Below, in pieces: positions 17,565 through 26,163 of a DNA stretch of 45,930 nucleotides. Each line of letters begins with the position of its first letter. Within the stretch, counting starts at the first letter, position 1. Below the pieces are notes generated by a model that was not told the origin of the DNA, ran no database searches, and saw only the letters and a program-made list of their open reading frames with translations. Origin of the DNA: Chloroflexota bacterium (GTDB lineage Bacteria > Chloroflexota > Dehalococcoidia > DSTF01 > RBG-16-68-14); assembly GCA_022562155.1 (NCBI GenBank), contig JADFPV010000014.1:1-45930 (forward strand), given 5' to 3'. The position numbers and the translations under genes were made by a program.

Positions 17565-18409
17565 CGCTCTTGGACGTCAACGGTGTGCGTCTCATCGTTC
17601 ACGCGCGGGGGGTGGGACCGGCGCTGCTCCTGCTCCACGGCTTTACGGGCAGCAGTGCCACGTGGACGCCCCACTTGGCGGCGTTCGAAGGATTCACGAC
17701 CGTTGCGGTAGATCTCCTGGGCCATGGCGGCTCTGACACTCCTTCAACGCCCAGCCGCTATCGAATGGAACGCTGCGTGGACGACCTTACGTCTCTGCTG
17801 GACAGTCTTGAGATCGAGCGCGCGGCAGTACTTGGCTACTCCATGGGGGGACGGATTGCACTGCAATTCGCGCTCGGAGCGCCAGACCGGCTCTGGGCGC
17901 TGGTGTTGGAGAGCGCCTCGCCGGGCATCGAAGATGTCGCCGAGCGCGAAGATCGCGTGCTCAGCGATAACGCGCTCGCCAACGAGATCGAGCGGGACGG
18001 GGTCGCCGCGTTCGCGGATCGTTGGCAGACCCTGCCCCTCTTTGCTAGCCAGGACCGCCTCCCAGCGGCCGTCCGCGAGGAGCTGCGACGACAACGTCTA
18101 CGAAACAGCCCCGTTGGTCTCGCGAATAGTCTGCGCGGCGCGGGCGCAGGCGTCGCGGAGCCTGTCCTCAACAGGCTGGGTGAGATTCGGATACCGACGT
18201 TGCTCATCGCTGGAGCGCTGGACCAGAAGTATGTCGCGCTCGCTCGCAAAATGGACGAGGCGCTTCCCTGCGCTCGTTTGCACATCGTGCCAGAGGCGGG
18301 GCACACGACCCATCTAGAACAGCCGGACGCGTTTGACAGCGTGGTCCGGGAGTTCCTCCGAGCATACGTAGGCGCAGGAGAACGAAAGGAGGCGACGCCG
18401 TGTCCGTAA
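17561..18409 (+). CDS. menH: 2-succinyl-6-hydroxy-2,4-cyclohexadiene-1-carboxylate synthase (MenH-type alpha/beta hydrolase)
   Basis: MenH eliminates pyruvate from SEPHCHC. The protein is a 282-residue alpha/beta hydrolase fold: [15 protein letters not shown] forms the oxyanion region, [12 protein letters not shown] follows, the nucleophile elbow is [15 protein letters not shown] (Ser near 95), a late acid lies in the [11 protein letters not shown] region, and the catalytic His is in [12 protein letters not shown]. The position between menD and menB with a 4-base overlap supports MenH over a generic hydrolase. Its end overlaps the start of menB, whose AAAGGAGG ribosome-binding site lies inside menH. 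Confidence 0.9.
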   Translation: MTLLDVNGVRLIVHARGVGPALLLLHGFTGSSATWTPHLAAFEGFTTVAVDLLGHGGSDTPSTPSRYRMERCVDDLTSLLDSLEIERAAVLGYSMGGRIALQFALGAPDRLWALVLESASPGIEDVAEREDRVLSDNALANEIERDGVAAFADRWQTLPLFASQDRLPAAVREELRRQRLRNSPVGLANSLRGAGAGVAEPVLNRLGEIRIPTLLIAGALDQKYVALARKMDEALPCARLHIVPEAGHTTHLEQPDAFDSVVREFLRAYVGAGERKEATPCP

Positions 18410-19216
18410 GCTGGCAAAGCGTGCGCGATTTCGAGGACATCATCTACGAGCATTCTGAGGGCATAGCGAAGATCACGATCAACCGCCCTGAAGTAAGAAA
18501 CGCCTTTCGTCCGAAGACGATCTCTGAGCTGAGCGACGCCTTTGCTCACGCCCACGAGGACCCAAACATCGGCGTCATCATCTTGACCGGCGCGGGGACC
18601 AAGGCGTTCTGTTCCGGCGGCGACCAGCGTGTGCGTGGTGAAGGGGGCTACGTCGACGATGCCGGTGTACCTCGCTTGAACGTCCTGCCGCTCCAACGCC
18701 AGATCCGCACGATCCCCAAGCCCATCATCGCCATGGTGGCCGGTTACGCCATTGGCGGGGGACACGTGCTCCACGTCGTCTGCGATCTCACAATCGCAGC
18801 CGACAACGCCGTGTTCGGACAGACCGGACCTATGGTAGGCAGCTTCGACGCGGGCTACGGCGCCACGCTCCTGGGCCGCCTCATCGGCCAAGAAGGCGCG
18901 CGAAATCTGGTTCTTGTGCCGCCAGTACTCCGCGCAGGAAGCGCTGGAGATGGGGTTGGTGAACGCGGTCGTACCGCTCGATCAACTGGAGGATGAGACG
19001 GTGAAGTGGGCGAGGGAGATGCTGGAGAAGAGCCCAACAGCGCTCCGCTTCCTGAAGGCGGCGTTCAACGCGGACACTGACGGCCTGGCCGGGCTCCAGC
19101 AGCTCGCCGGGGACGCGACGCTGCTCTTCTATATGACCGAAGAGGCGAAGGAAGGCCGTGATGCGTTCCTGGAGAAGCGCAAACCGGACTTCACGCGCTT
19201 CCCGCGGCTGCCGTAG
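18400..19216 (+). pseudogene. menB: 1,4-dihydroxy-2-naphthoyl-CoA synthase with a single frameshift
   Basis: MenB is a crotonase-fold enzyme that closes the naphthoate ring of o-succinylbenzoyl-CoA. GTG 18400 follows AAAGGAGG at 18385-18392. The first frame reads [20 protein letters not shown], then [35 protein letters not shown], and [20 protein letters not shown], all intact MenB motifs. Near 18889-18893 the frame breaks. The family sequence [20 protein letters not shown] then continues in the +1 frame to 19216, ending FTRFPRLP. Rejoined, the protein is about 272 residues, normal for MenB. A 2-base loss or 1-base gain explains it. All neighbouring men genes are intact, so an assembly error or a very recent mutation is likely. 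Confidence 0.88.
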
Positions 19217-19225
19217 AGGCGTCGT

Positions 19226-20131
19226 GTGACCAGCGACGCCGTCCCTGCTTCGGCCCTTCTATCGAGGCACTGGATTACGGCCATCAGGCCACTCACGTTA
19301 CCCGCGGCCGTCGCCCCTGTGCTGGTCGGAACGGCGGCTGCCGCAAGCATTGAAGACAGCTTCCGGCTGGCCATCTTCATCGCGACGCTGGCGGCGGCAA
19401 TCCTGATCCAGATCGGCACGAACTTTGCGAACGATGTCTTCGATTTCGAGCATGGAGCTGACACGACCGACCGTTTGGGACCACCTCGAGTAACGCAGAG
19501 CGGCCTCATCTCGCCGGAGCGTGTGCGCCTCGGCACAGGGGTTGCCTTCGGCGGGGCGGCAGCGATCGGTGTGTACCTGATCGTCGTAGGCGGCTGGCCG
19601 ATTCTCGCGATCGGCGTGCTATCTATCCTCGCCGGAATCGCGTACACCGGGGGTCCGTGGCCGTTAGGCTATCACGGCCTGGGAGACGTCGCGGTGTTCG
19701 CGTTCTTCGGAATGACGGCGGTGATCGGAACGTACTACCTGCAGGCGAACGCGGTTAGCGCCACCGTGGTTGTCGCTGCCGTACCTGTCGGCCTGCTTGT
19801 GACCGCGATCTTGGTGGTCAACAACCTACGCGATATCGAGACGGATCGGCGGGCGGGCAAGCGGACGCTGGCCGTGCGCATCGGCGACCGGGCGACTCGC
19901 CTGCAATACATGCTGCTCATCTTGGGGCCCTACGCGCTGACGCCGGTCCTCTGGGCCATGGACGCAGGGGCGTGGGTGCTCCTCGCTTGCGGCTCGCTCC
20001 CCATTGCACTGATCTTGGTCCGTGCCGTGCTGTCAGGCACCACCGGACGCGGCCTGAACGACATCCTGAAACGGACAGCGCTGCTTCACTTCGCGTTCGG
20101 CGGGCTACTCGCCCTGGGACTGCTGCTATGA
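19226..20131 (+). CDS. menA: 1,4-dihydroxy-2-naphthoate polyprenyltransferase
   Basis: A membrane prenyltransferase of the UbiA family that attaches the isoprenoid tail to dihydroxynaphthoate. The 301-residue protein begins with GTG 19226. IRPLTLPAAVAPVLVGTAAA is the usual MenA opening. The first Asp-rich prenyl-diphosphate motif is NFANDVFDFEHGADT (near 73-87) and the second is NNLRDIETDRRAGKRTLAVR (near 194-213). About eight hydrophobic segments are visible between them and towards the C-terminus, so it is an integral membrane protein. Nine bases separate it from menB, and its stop overlaps the menC start (ATGA). Confidence 0.95.
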   Translation: MTSDAVPASALLSRHWITAIRPLTLPAAVAPVLVGTAAAASIEDSFRLAIFIATLAAAILIQIGTNFANDVFDFEHGADTTDRLGPPRVTQSGLISPERVRLGTGVAFGGAAAIGVYLIVVGGWPILAIGVLSILAGIAYTGGPWPLGYHGLGDVAVFAFFGMTAVIGTYYLQANAVSATVVVAAVPVGLLVTAILVVNNLRDIETDRRAGKRTLAVRIGDRATRLQYMLLILGPYALTPVLWAMDAGAWVLLACGSLPIALILVRAVLSGTTGRGLNDILKRTALLHFAFGGLLALGLLL

Positions 20132-21222
20132 AGGTGACGGGCCTCTCTTGGAGAACATTTCGTCTACCGTTGCGCTCTCCATTCCGGACCGCGAACAGCA
20201 CGATGACCCATCGCGAAGGCCTGCTGCTGCGCATGGAGACCGCATCCGGCGTCGTCGGGTTGGGCGAAGCGTCACCTCATCCGGCGGCGGGACCAGAAAC
20301 CGTTCGGGAGCTGGCCGAGGCGTTGGTTCGCGTTGGCCCGCAGCTTGTCGGCGCCGAGGTCGAGTGCCTGCCCGAAGTCAGCCTGCCGGCTCCCCTTGCC
20401 TGCGCGATCGACACCGCCGCTCTCGACCTGCTTGCGAAGGAGCGCGACATCAGCGTCGCCGCGTTGCTGAGCGAACAGCCGCGGTCCAGCGTGACCGTGA
20501 ACGCCACCATTGGGGTGGAGCAGGACGGCGAGGCGGCAGACGAGGCGCGAGCGGCCCGCCAAGCCGGGTTTACCTGTGTGAAACTGAAGGCAGGCATGGC
20601 GGACAGCATCGAAGAGGAATGTCGCCGTGTCGCTGCTGTACGCCAAGCACTAGGGCCTGACGTCCAGCTTCGGCTTGATGCAAACGGTGCCTGGAGCACG
20701 AAGCAGGCTATCGCAACCATCGAAGCGCTCGAGGAGTTCCGCCTGGAATTTGTCGAGCAGCCGGTGGCCGCAGGCGATCTAGAGGGCATGCGGCGTGTGC
20801 GACAGGCCGTCCGCACGCCCATCGCGGCCGACGAATCGACCAGCAGCCTGCCAGCCGCCCGGCGCGTGCTGGAGCTGAATGCCGCCCAAGTCCTCGTTGT
20901 AAAGCCTATGGTCGTCGGCGGCCTGCGACCGGCGAAGCGGATCGCGGAGGTTGCTCGCCAGGCCGGCGTCGCCACCGTGATCACGACGACAATCGATGCG
21001 GGAGTGGGAACGGCGGCCGCCCTCCATCTCGCAGCCACGCTACCCGAAGACAGCCTGGCCTGCGGGCTCGCGACGGGCTCGCTCCTGGCCGGTGATGTAG
21101 TGACCGAGCCAATCTCGGTTCGCGAAAGCCGGATGACGGTGCCGAGCGGCCCTGGCCTCGGCATCGAGCTGGACGAAGCAAACCTCGCGCAGTATGGCGG
21201 GGTCGAGCGAACGCTGCCGTGA
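20128..21222 (+). CDS. menC: o-Succinylbenzoate synthase
   Basis: An enolase-superfamily dehydratase of 364 residues that makes o-succinylbenzoate. The N-terminal capping domain includes LPLRSPFRTANSTMTHREG. The barrel carries the paired lysines in FTCVKLKAG, then the three metal ligands in LRLDANGAW, EFVEQPV and IAADES, and the opposite catalytic lysine in QVLVVKPMVVGGL. The start at 20128 overlaps the menA stop; an upstream in-frame start at 19972 lies inside menA and is rejected. Some family members are N-acylamino-acid racemases, but the complete men operon makes MenC the clear call. Confidence 0.93.
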   Translation: MKVTGLSWRTFRLPLRSPFRTANSTMTHREGLLLRMETASGVVGLGEASPHPAAGPETVRELAEALVRVGPQLVGAEVECLPEVSLPAPLACAIDTAALDLLAKERDISVAALLSEQPRSSVTVNATIGVEQDGEAADEARAARQAGFTCVKLKAGMADSIEEECRRVAAVRQALGPDVQLRLDANGAWSTKQAIATIEALEEFRLEFVEQPVAAGDLEGMRRVRQAVRTPIAADESTSSLPAARRVLELNAAQVLVVKPMVVGGLRPAKRIAEVARQAGVATVITTTIDAGVGTAAALHLAATLPEDSLACGLATGSLLAGDVVTEPISVRESRMTVPSGPGLGIELDEANLAQYGGVERTLP

Positions 21223-21248
21223 TGCTTCCGGAGCCGTCGGGAGGTTCG

Positions 21249-22745
21249 ATGCCCGAGTGGCTGCGGGAGCGCGCGCGACTCTCCCCTGAGCAACCTGCGC
21301 TTGTCTGTGGAGATGATCGCTGGGACTTCGCCGAATTAGACCGACGCGTGTCGGCTGTTGCAGGCCGGCTTGCGATGCGCGGCATCAGCTCTGGCGACCA
21401 CGTAGCGCTCCTCTCGACGAACAGCAGCGGATTCGTGCAGTTCGTCCACGCGGTCCCGCGTCTGGGGGCCGTGCTCGTTCCGTTGAACGTTCGCCTGACC
21501 GTGGACGAGGTCGCGTGGCAGCTCGCCGATTCCCGCGCTACATGCCTTGTGTTCGACGAAGGGAACGAACCGACGGCAAAGGATCTAGGCGACCGGCTAC
21601 CTTCGCTTACGTGTGTCACCTTAGCGGACCTAACGCGGCCACAAGAACATATCGATTTGGGCCAAGCAGCGGGACCCAGCAACATCGAGTGTTCCGCGGT
21701 GCATAGCGTGATCTATACGTCTGGTACGACAGGCCAGCCCAAGGGCGCTATGCTCACGTACGGCAACCACTTCTGGAGCGCCGCCGCCTCTGCGCAAAAT
21801 CTGGGCCTGCGTAGTGATGATTGCTGGCTCGCGTGCATGCCGCTCTTTCACGTCGGAGGGCTCGCCATCCTCCTGCGCGGCGTAATCTACGGTAACACCG
21901 TCATCGTCCACGAATCGTTCGATCCTGACGCGGTCAACAACGCGATAGACCACCAAGGCGTCACCATCTTCTCGGCGGTGAGCAACATGCTGCTACGCAT
22001 CCTGGAGAGCCGAGGCGAGCGATCGTTTCCGGCCTCGCTACGCTGTGTGCTGGCCGGCGACGGGCCGGTGCCCGAGCCCCTCCTGGAGAAATGTCGCAGT
22101 CGCGGGTTGCCGGTCGTGCAGACGTACGGCCTGACGGAAGCAGCATCTCAGGTTGCAACGCAGTCGCCTGATAGTCACCAACAAGTGCCGGGCTCCGCGG
22201 GCCGGCCGTTTGCGAACACCGATCTGCGCATCGAAAGCGACCTCGGCGAGGCTGTCCCATCCGGGGAGCCTGGCGAAATCGTCGTGCGCGGTCCCACCGT
22301 GATGTCGGGCTACCTGAGAAACCCAGAAGCAACGGCCAAGGCGCTGCGAGACGGCTGGCTACACACTGGTGACATTGGGTACATCGACGCGCACGGCAAC
22401 CTCCATGTCCTAGACCGTCGAGACGACCTGATCGTTTCCGGCGGCGAGAACGTCTACCCAGCAGAGGTAGAGGAGGTCTTGCGATCGCACCCAGCCGTAC
22501 TCGACGCGGCCGCGTTCGGCGTACCGGACGAGCGCTGGGGCCAGCAACTGATTGCCGCGATAGTCCCGCGCCCCGGGAACATGCCAACCGGGGAAGAACT
22601 GACCGCGTATTGTAGAACCCGGCTGGCGTCCTACAAGGTACCGAAACAGCTCCGTTTCGTCCCTCAACTCCCGCACAGTTCGTCGGGTAAGCTGCTCCGC
22701 CGGACGCTCCGAGAGGAGTGGCCGAACGCTACGCAGGAGGGTTAG
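21249..22745 (+). CDS. menE: o-Succinylbenzoate-CoA ligase
   Basis: An ANL-superfamily adenylating enzyme of about 498 residues that activates o-succinylbenzoate to its CoA ester. Motifs: IYTSGTTGQPKGAMLTYGN (phosphate-binding loop), VQTYGLTEAASQ, GWLHTGDIGYIDAHGNLHVLDRRDD and the C-terminal catalytic lysine region SSGKLLRRTLREEW. I place the start at ATG 21249, preceded by GGGAGG; in-frame GTG 21219 overlapping the menC stop is an alternative. The stop shares bases with the convergent menG stop (22742-22745), so the two transcription units meet tail to tail with no spacer. Confidence 0.93.
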   Translation: MPEWLRERARLSPEQPALVCGDDRWDFAELDRRVSAVAGRLAMRGISSGDHVALLSTNSSGFVQFVHAVPRLGAVLVPLNVRLTVDEVAWQLADSRATCLVFDEGNEPTAKDLGDRLPSLTCVTLADLTRPQEHIDLGQAAGPSNIECSAVHSVIYTSGTTGQPKGAMLTYGNHFWSAAASAQNLGLRSDDCWLACMPLFHVGGLAILLRGVIYGNTVIVHESFDPDAVNNAIDHQGVTIFSAVSNMLLRILESRGERSFPASLRCVLAGDGPVPEPLLEKCRSRGLPVVQTYGLTEAASQVATQSPDSHQQVPGSAGRPFANTDLRIESDLGEAVPSGEPGEIVVRGPTVMSGYLRNPEATAKALRDGWLHTGDIGYIDAHGNLHVLDRRDDLIVSGGENVYPAEVEEVLRSHPAVLDAAAFGVPDERWGQQLIAAIVPRPGNMPTGEELTAYCRTRLASYKVPKQLRFVPQLPHSSSGKLLRRTLREEWPNATQEG

Positions 22746-23449
22746 GTAGGCCCTCTAGCCGGGGGTTTGACCGCCGTGTGGATCGCGACTGTTCCGCCGC
22801 CGACCTTACGCACCTCCACTTCGACGAGGCCAATCTCGGCGAGGAGCTCCGCAAGCGCCGCCGAGTCTGGAAATCCCACGAGGGAGTTGGGCAGGTAGCG
22901 GTAGGCAGCGCGATCGCCGCTAAGCACGCCGGCTATCGGCGGCAGCAGCCGGTAGAAGTACAGCTTGTAGAGCGTGCCTACGATTCCTGGAGGAGGCTGC
23001 GTCATATCGAGGCAGACCAGACGTCCGCCCGGCTGAAGCACGCGCGCCATCTCAGCCAGGCCAGACCTTAGATCGGCCAAGTTGCGGAGCACGAACGCGT
23101 TGGTCACACAATCGAACGTGCCGTCAGGGAAAGGAAGGTGCAGAGCGTCCGCCAGCGTCCACGATGCATTCAGCACGTCTTTCGCGGCCAGCTTGGCGCG
23201 CGCGGCCGCCAGCATCTCCAGCGAAAAGTCCGCGCCAACGATTTGGCGCGCTCCGCGCTTCGTCAGCTCCAATGCGAGGTCCCCGGTTCCAGTACCGATG
23301 TCGAGCGCTAACGACGCATCCGGCTTCGCGGATGCCGCCGCCTGCTGACGCCAGCGGCCGTCCATGCCGAGGCTCATGATGCGATTCAGCCGATCGTACC
23401 GTCGGGCGATACGACCGAACATCCGGCTGATGCCCTTAGGTTCCTTCAT
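22742..23449 (-). CDS. menG: Demethylmenaquinone methyltransferase (UbiE/MenG family)
   Basis: It uses S-adenosylmethionine to methylate demethylmenaquinone in the last step of menaquinone synthesis. The 235-residue protein starts ISRMFGRIARRYDRLNRIMS, LGMDGRWRQQA, the UbiE signature. The AdoMet motif is ALDIGTGTGDLALEL near 48-62, then VGADFSLEMLAAAR, and the later family motif VLQPGGRLVCLDMTQPP. It lies on the opposite strand to menA-F but meets menE end to end, completing the pathway in one locus. It is 10 bases downstream of an alpha/beta hydrolase gene and probably co-transcribed with it. Confidence 0.94.
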   Translation of the reverse strand: MKEPKGISRMFGRIARRYDRLNRIMSLGMDGRWRQQAAASAKPDASLALDIGTGTGDLALELTKRGARQIVGADFSLEMLAAARAKLAAKDVLNASWTLADALHLPFPDGTFDCVTNAFVLRNLADLRSGLAEMARVLQPGGRLVCLDMTQPPPGIVGTLYKLYFYRLLPPIAGVLSGDRAAYRYLPNSLVGFPDSAALAELLAEIGLVEVEVRKVGGGTVAIHTAVKPPARGPT

Positions 23450-23459
23450 ATGAGTGGGC

Positions 23460-24323
23460 TTAGTCTGAGAGAAACTGCTCTATCAGGCGAGCGACCTCAT
23501 CCGGCCGCTCCTGAGGTAAGAAGTGCGTCGTGCCATCCACTAGGATCGTCTCCGCGTTGGGAAGCGCTTCGTCCACCTGGTCCGCAAGCCCACGCGTGAT
23601 CAGATGGCTCCCCGCGCCCCAGAGTACCAACGTTGGCATTGTAAACTTCGCCAGACTGGGCCACGCATCGACCTCTGTTACGGCCTCAAAGAACTGAGCT
23701 TCTACTTCCGGCGGACACTTCAGCTCCACCTGACCGTCATCGCGGTCCGCCGTGCCTTCGTCAACGTACATGTGCAGCATATCTTCCCGCCAGCGTTCGA
23801 ACATCGGCCGCGTCCGGTAGGCCTCGAACATCTCCTGCCGACTCGGCCGGACCGCGCGACGTTTTCGCGCGCCTTCTGCCAGCAAGTTCGGGTTCATGTT
23901 CTGCACTTCGTACCAGTCAGACCGCGGAAGGATCGGCTCAATCAACACGCTGCGTTGGATCACGCCCGGGTACTTTTCCGCATGCACGACAATTGTCGTG
24001 CCACCCGAGGAGTGCCCGACGGCGAGCGGACGTTCGAGGCCCAACTCTTCTATCAGGCGCTGGGTGTCGTCCGCGAGCAGGTCGAACGTGTAGCCGTCAG
24101 CGGGTTTGGCGCTGTCACCATGGCCGCGTTGATCCATCGCCACCACGCAGAACTTACTCGATAGCTGCTCAGCGATAGGACTCCAAAGAGCCGCCAGAAA
24201 GCCTGTCGCGTGAATCAGAATGAGAGGCGGGGCGCCGGCCGCCGGCCTACCTGCCGGAGGTCCCCAATCTAGATAGTGGATGCTGACGCCGTGGCTGTCG
24301 AAGGCACCTTCGCGGACTGTCAT
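23460..24323 (-). CDS. Alpha/beta hydrolase, substrate unknown
   Basis: A 287-residue alpha/beta hydrolase. It shows LILIHATGFLAALW for the oxyanion hole, VVAMDQRGHGDSAKPADGY, the nucleophile elbow AVGHSSGGTTIVVHAEKYP (Ser near 105), an acid site near TLVLWGAGSHL, and the final His in DGTTHFLPQERPDEV. The two-residue Ser-Ser elbow and the cap region between about 150 and 210 do not identify a substrate. It is the first gene of a two-gene minus-strand unit with menG. A role in quinone metabolism is only suggested by position; menH is already present in the operon. Confidence 0.85.
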   Translation of the reverse strand: MTVREGAFDSHGVSIHYLDWGPPAGRPAAGAPPLILIHATGFLAALWSPIAEQLSSKFCVVAMDQRGHGDSAKPADGYTFDLLADDTQRLIEELGLERPLAVGHSSGGTTIVVHAEKYPGVIQRSVLIEPILPRSDWYEVQNMNPNLLAEGARKRRAVRPSRQEMFEAYRTRPMFERWREDMLHMYVDEGTADRDDGQVELKCPPEVEAQFFEAVTEVDAWPSLAKFTMPTLVLWGAGSHLITRGLADQVDEALPNAETILVDGTTHFLPQERPDEVARLIEQFLSD

Positions 24324-24633
24324 CGCCCTCTAGTAAAGGGTATCCAGTTGAGGCGGTCAACGAGGGAGAGAACATACGCGCCCGGAAGCTTGCTCGCGGT
24401 CCTTTATCTCCAGCTCGCGTTGAGGGCATCCGGGACCGAAGCCCGTGAGGCCCAGGCGAGCCGCCGCAGGCCGTCCTTCCGGAGCAGAGAAAACCAGCGA
24501 TTCCGCGGCAAGCAATGACGCGAGAACGCCGGCTACCATCGTCGAAAGGACCGAAGTGAATAGACATGGAGCTTCGCCGAACCCTGCCAGCATGCAGCCT
24601 TCCTGCAGAAAAACTGACGAAATTGAAATTACT
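24324..24633. other. Intergenic stretch, no gene recognised
   Basis: About 310 bases upstream of the alpha/beta hydrolase gene. It should contain that gene's minus-strand promoter, but I see no convincing one. A minus-strand open frame of 78 codons (24357-24593) has a hydrophobic start but no known motif and no clear ribosome-binding site, so I do not call it. The stretch ends at the conserved block of repeat copy C. Confidence 0.45.
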
Positions 24634-24788
24634 GGGTTAGCAATTAGGGCCCATTTCAGCGGCTATCGCCCGGTGCTTCCCGAGCAGAGGCCTGTCCTGC
24701 CTGCCCGCCGCAGGAGGGAGCGCAGCCGAAGGAGTCGCGAGTTCCCGCCACGGCGGGCCCGTCTGGGCGACTCTCGTCTCCCGCTCCA
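24634..24788 (+). repeat. tRNA-Gly(CCC) 3'-fragment repeat, copy C, with two inserts and upstream conserved block
   Basis: Block GGGTTAGCAATTAGGGCC at 24634-24651 is followed 22 bases later by the tRNA match from TGCTTCCC (24674) to CCA (24786-24788). The variable loop holds an insert of about 44 bases, which is the insert of copy B enlarged by a piece with CCTGC and GCAGG arms. The T loop holds a second insert of about 24 bases containing CCCGCC-AC-GGCGGG. The anticodon-stem 3' strand, T stem (GCGAG with CTCGT) and acceptor 3' strand are preserved. One anticodon-loop base differs (CCCGAG instead of CCCAAG). A lipoprotein gene follows. Confidence 0.87.
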
Positions 24789-24910
24789 ACGGCGCACGTC
24801 CAACGACGGCGGACCTGCCCTGCCGCGACGTTCGAGTAAGCTCGCTCACACCTCGGCCGCCCTTCGGTACCGTACGATCGATCACAACACCTTCACAAGG
24901 AGAGGCTGCT

Positions 24911-25879
24911 GTGCCAAAACCTATCCTGTTCGCACCACTACTGGTCGCGCTCGTAGCATTCGTGGCGTGCGGCTCAGACTCAAGCAGCGAGCCCGAGACT
25001 GACGGGCCAACGGCCACGCCGGCCGGTACGCCGACAGCCGCTGAGCAAGCGTACCTAGATGAAGTCGAGAATGCCGCAGGGCTCCTGCTCGAGAACTTCG
25101 CACATTTTGCTGAAGTGATGAACGGATTGTTCGCCACACGCGGCGCACTGTTCGGGGCGCTGGAAGAAGCCGGAGCGGGCACGGCCTTCGATAGCGGGCT
25201 CGCGGCGATGGAGGCACTCGAACCGCCGGAGCGTTTCCTTGACGAGCACGAACTCGCTGTTGACAGTCTACGTGAGTTCCAGCGACTGGACAGGCGGGTC
25301 GGCCAAGCGGTGGAGGACGCTGATCTCGTCGCGTTTGCCCTCGCGAACGTCCAGCTCACCGAACTGAGTATCGAAAGCCCGCTTCAACACTCGGAGACCT
25401 TCTGTCTCGCCAGGTTCATTGGTGCTCCCCATTTGTGCGAACGTCCCGACTTCTCTTCAAGCGGTGCGTATGGCGAAGCTGTCTATTCTGCACTGAGCCG
25501 AATAGAGACAGACGTCGCCCCTGCCCTCTTTGGAAGTGAACTGCCGGGCCTAAGCGACGAGGAGGCGTTGGAGGTGCTTGCTGCAGTCGCGCCGAGCGCA
25601 ATTGACGCCCTGGAGCAGATCGAAAACGACGTTCGGGCGCTTGACCCCCCAGCAGAATTCGTAACAGACCATGACATTCTCGTTGAGTACCTCGGCGCCT
25701 TTCTCGGCATCGCAACAGACCGAAGACAGGCAGCCGAACGCGGCGACTTTGAAGCGGTCCGGGCACAGATTCCGCTGCTGATAGAGCTGTTCTGTGGAGC
25801 AGCCGACGAACTCTCACCTACCATCACTCCTTTCGTTGTCGTTCACTTCGGCGGCCCAGCACCCTGTGGAGGTGGGTAG
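24911..25879 (+). CDS. Predicted lipoprotein of unknown function
   Basis: I do not recognise a family. The 322-residue protein has a signal peptide with a lipobox ending at Cys20 (hydrophobic stretch then LVAFVAC), followed by a Ser/Thr/Pro-rich low-complexity linker (SDSSSEPETDGPTATPAGTP). This fits a protein anchored on the outer face of the membrane. The rest is predicted helical and acidic, with two related halves: each has a stretch like LEPPERFLDEHELAVDSLREF (near 97-117) and LDPPAEFVTDHDILVEYLGAF (near 247-267), suggesting an internal duplication. Four cysteines in the mature part could form disulfides. The start is GTG with AAGGAG at 24897-24902. tRNA-Gly fragments lie on both sides. 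Confidence 0.8.
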   Translation: MPKPILFAPLLVALVAFVACGSDSSSEPETDGPTATPAGTPTAAEQAYLDEVENAAGLLLENFAHFAEVMNGLFATRGALFGALEEAGAGTAFDSGLAAMEALEPPERFLDEHELAVDSLREFQRLDRRVGQAVEDADLVAFALANVQLTELSIESPLQHSETFCLARFIGAPHLCERPDFSSSGAYGEAVYSALSRIETDVAPALFGSELPGLSDEEALEVLAAVAPSAIDALEQIENDVRALDPPAEFVTDHDILVEYLGAFLGIATDRRQAAERGDFEAVRAQIPLLIELFCGAADELSPTITPFVVVHFGGPAPCGGG

Positions 25880-25980
25880 GACATCCACGCCCGCCATCAT
25901 TGATCCAGGCCAGCGCGGCCCGCCCGTTAGGACCCCGAAACGATCGCGAAGATCGCCAGGTTTGACGTGTCCCAAGTCAA

Positions 25981-26036
25981 TGCGTCCCAAACGGCGGTCG
26001 CGAGTTCGACTCTCGTCTCCCGCTCCAACCCAACAT
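25981..26036 (+). repeat. tRNA-Gly(CCC) 3'-fragment repeat, copy D (anticodon arm degraded)
   Basis: From 25996 (GGTCGCGAG) the T arm, acceptor 3' strand and CCA (26025-26027) match the tRNA-Gly exactly, and the flank AACCCAACAT follows. The anticodon part is eroded (GCGTCCCAAACGGC). Downstream, 26036-26053 holds TAGTGGGAGGCCTCCTCT, which resembles the decayed hairpin terminator after the tRNA-Gly at 45423. This copy therefore carries the 3' flank as well as the gene end. A leaderless SDR gene follows on the + strand. Confidence 0.85.
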
Positions 26037-26127
26037 GTAGTGGGAGGCCTCCTCTTACGGAGCTATCAGCAGTGCTTCAACCTCCTTATAGCCAACATCT
26101 TTGCTAGAATCGCACGGCAAAGCGGCT

Positions 26128-26156
26128 TTGGCCAGTACGCCCGCGCTATGTATACT
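26128..26156 (+). promoter_or_regulatory. Sigma-70-like promoter of the SDR gene, likely leaderless
   Basis: TTGGCC at 26128-26133 and TATACT at 26151-26156 are separated by 17 bases. The expected transcription start falls at about 26162-26164, which is the ATG of the SDR gene. No ribosome-binding site precedes that ATG. An extended -10-like TGCTAGAAT also occurs at 26102-26110. Confidence 0.55.
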
Positions 26157-26163
26157 CCCTCGC

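Noticed and set aside
23460-24323. Alpha/beta hydrolase as a second MenH
   Set aside because: A better MenH lies inside the men operon. This protein has a different elbow sequence and separate transcription, so only a generic call is justified.
24357-24593. Minus-strand 78-codon frame with a hydrophobic start
   Set aside because: No ribosome-binding site, no family match, and it lies in a likely promoter region. It could be real but is not supported.
24637-25359. Minus-strand 240-codon frame across the lipoprotein gene and repeat copy C
   Set aside because: Serine/alanine-rich antisense of a lipoprotein gene that has a clear signal peptide and ribosome-binding site; the end is backward tRNA sequence.
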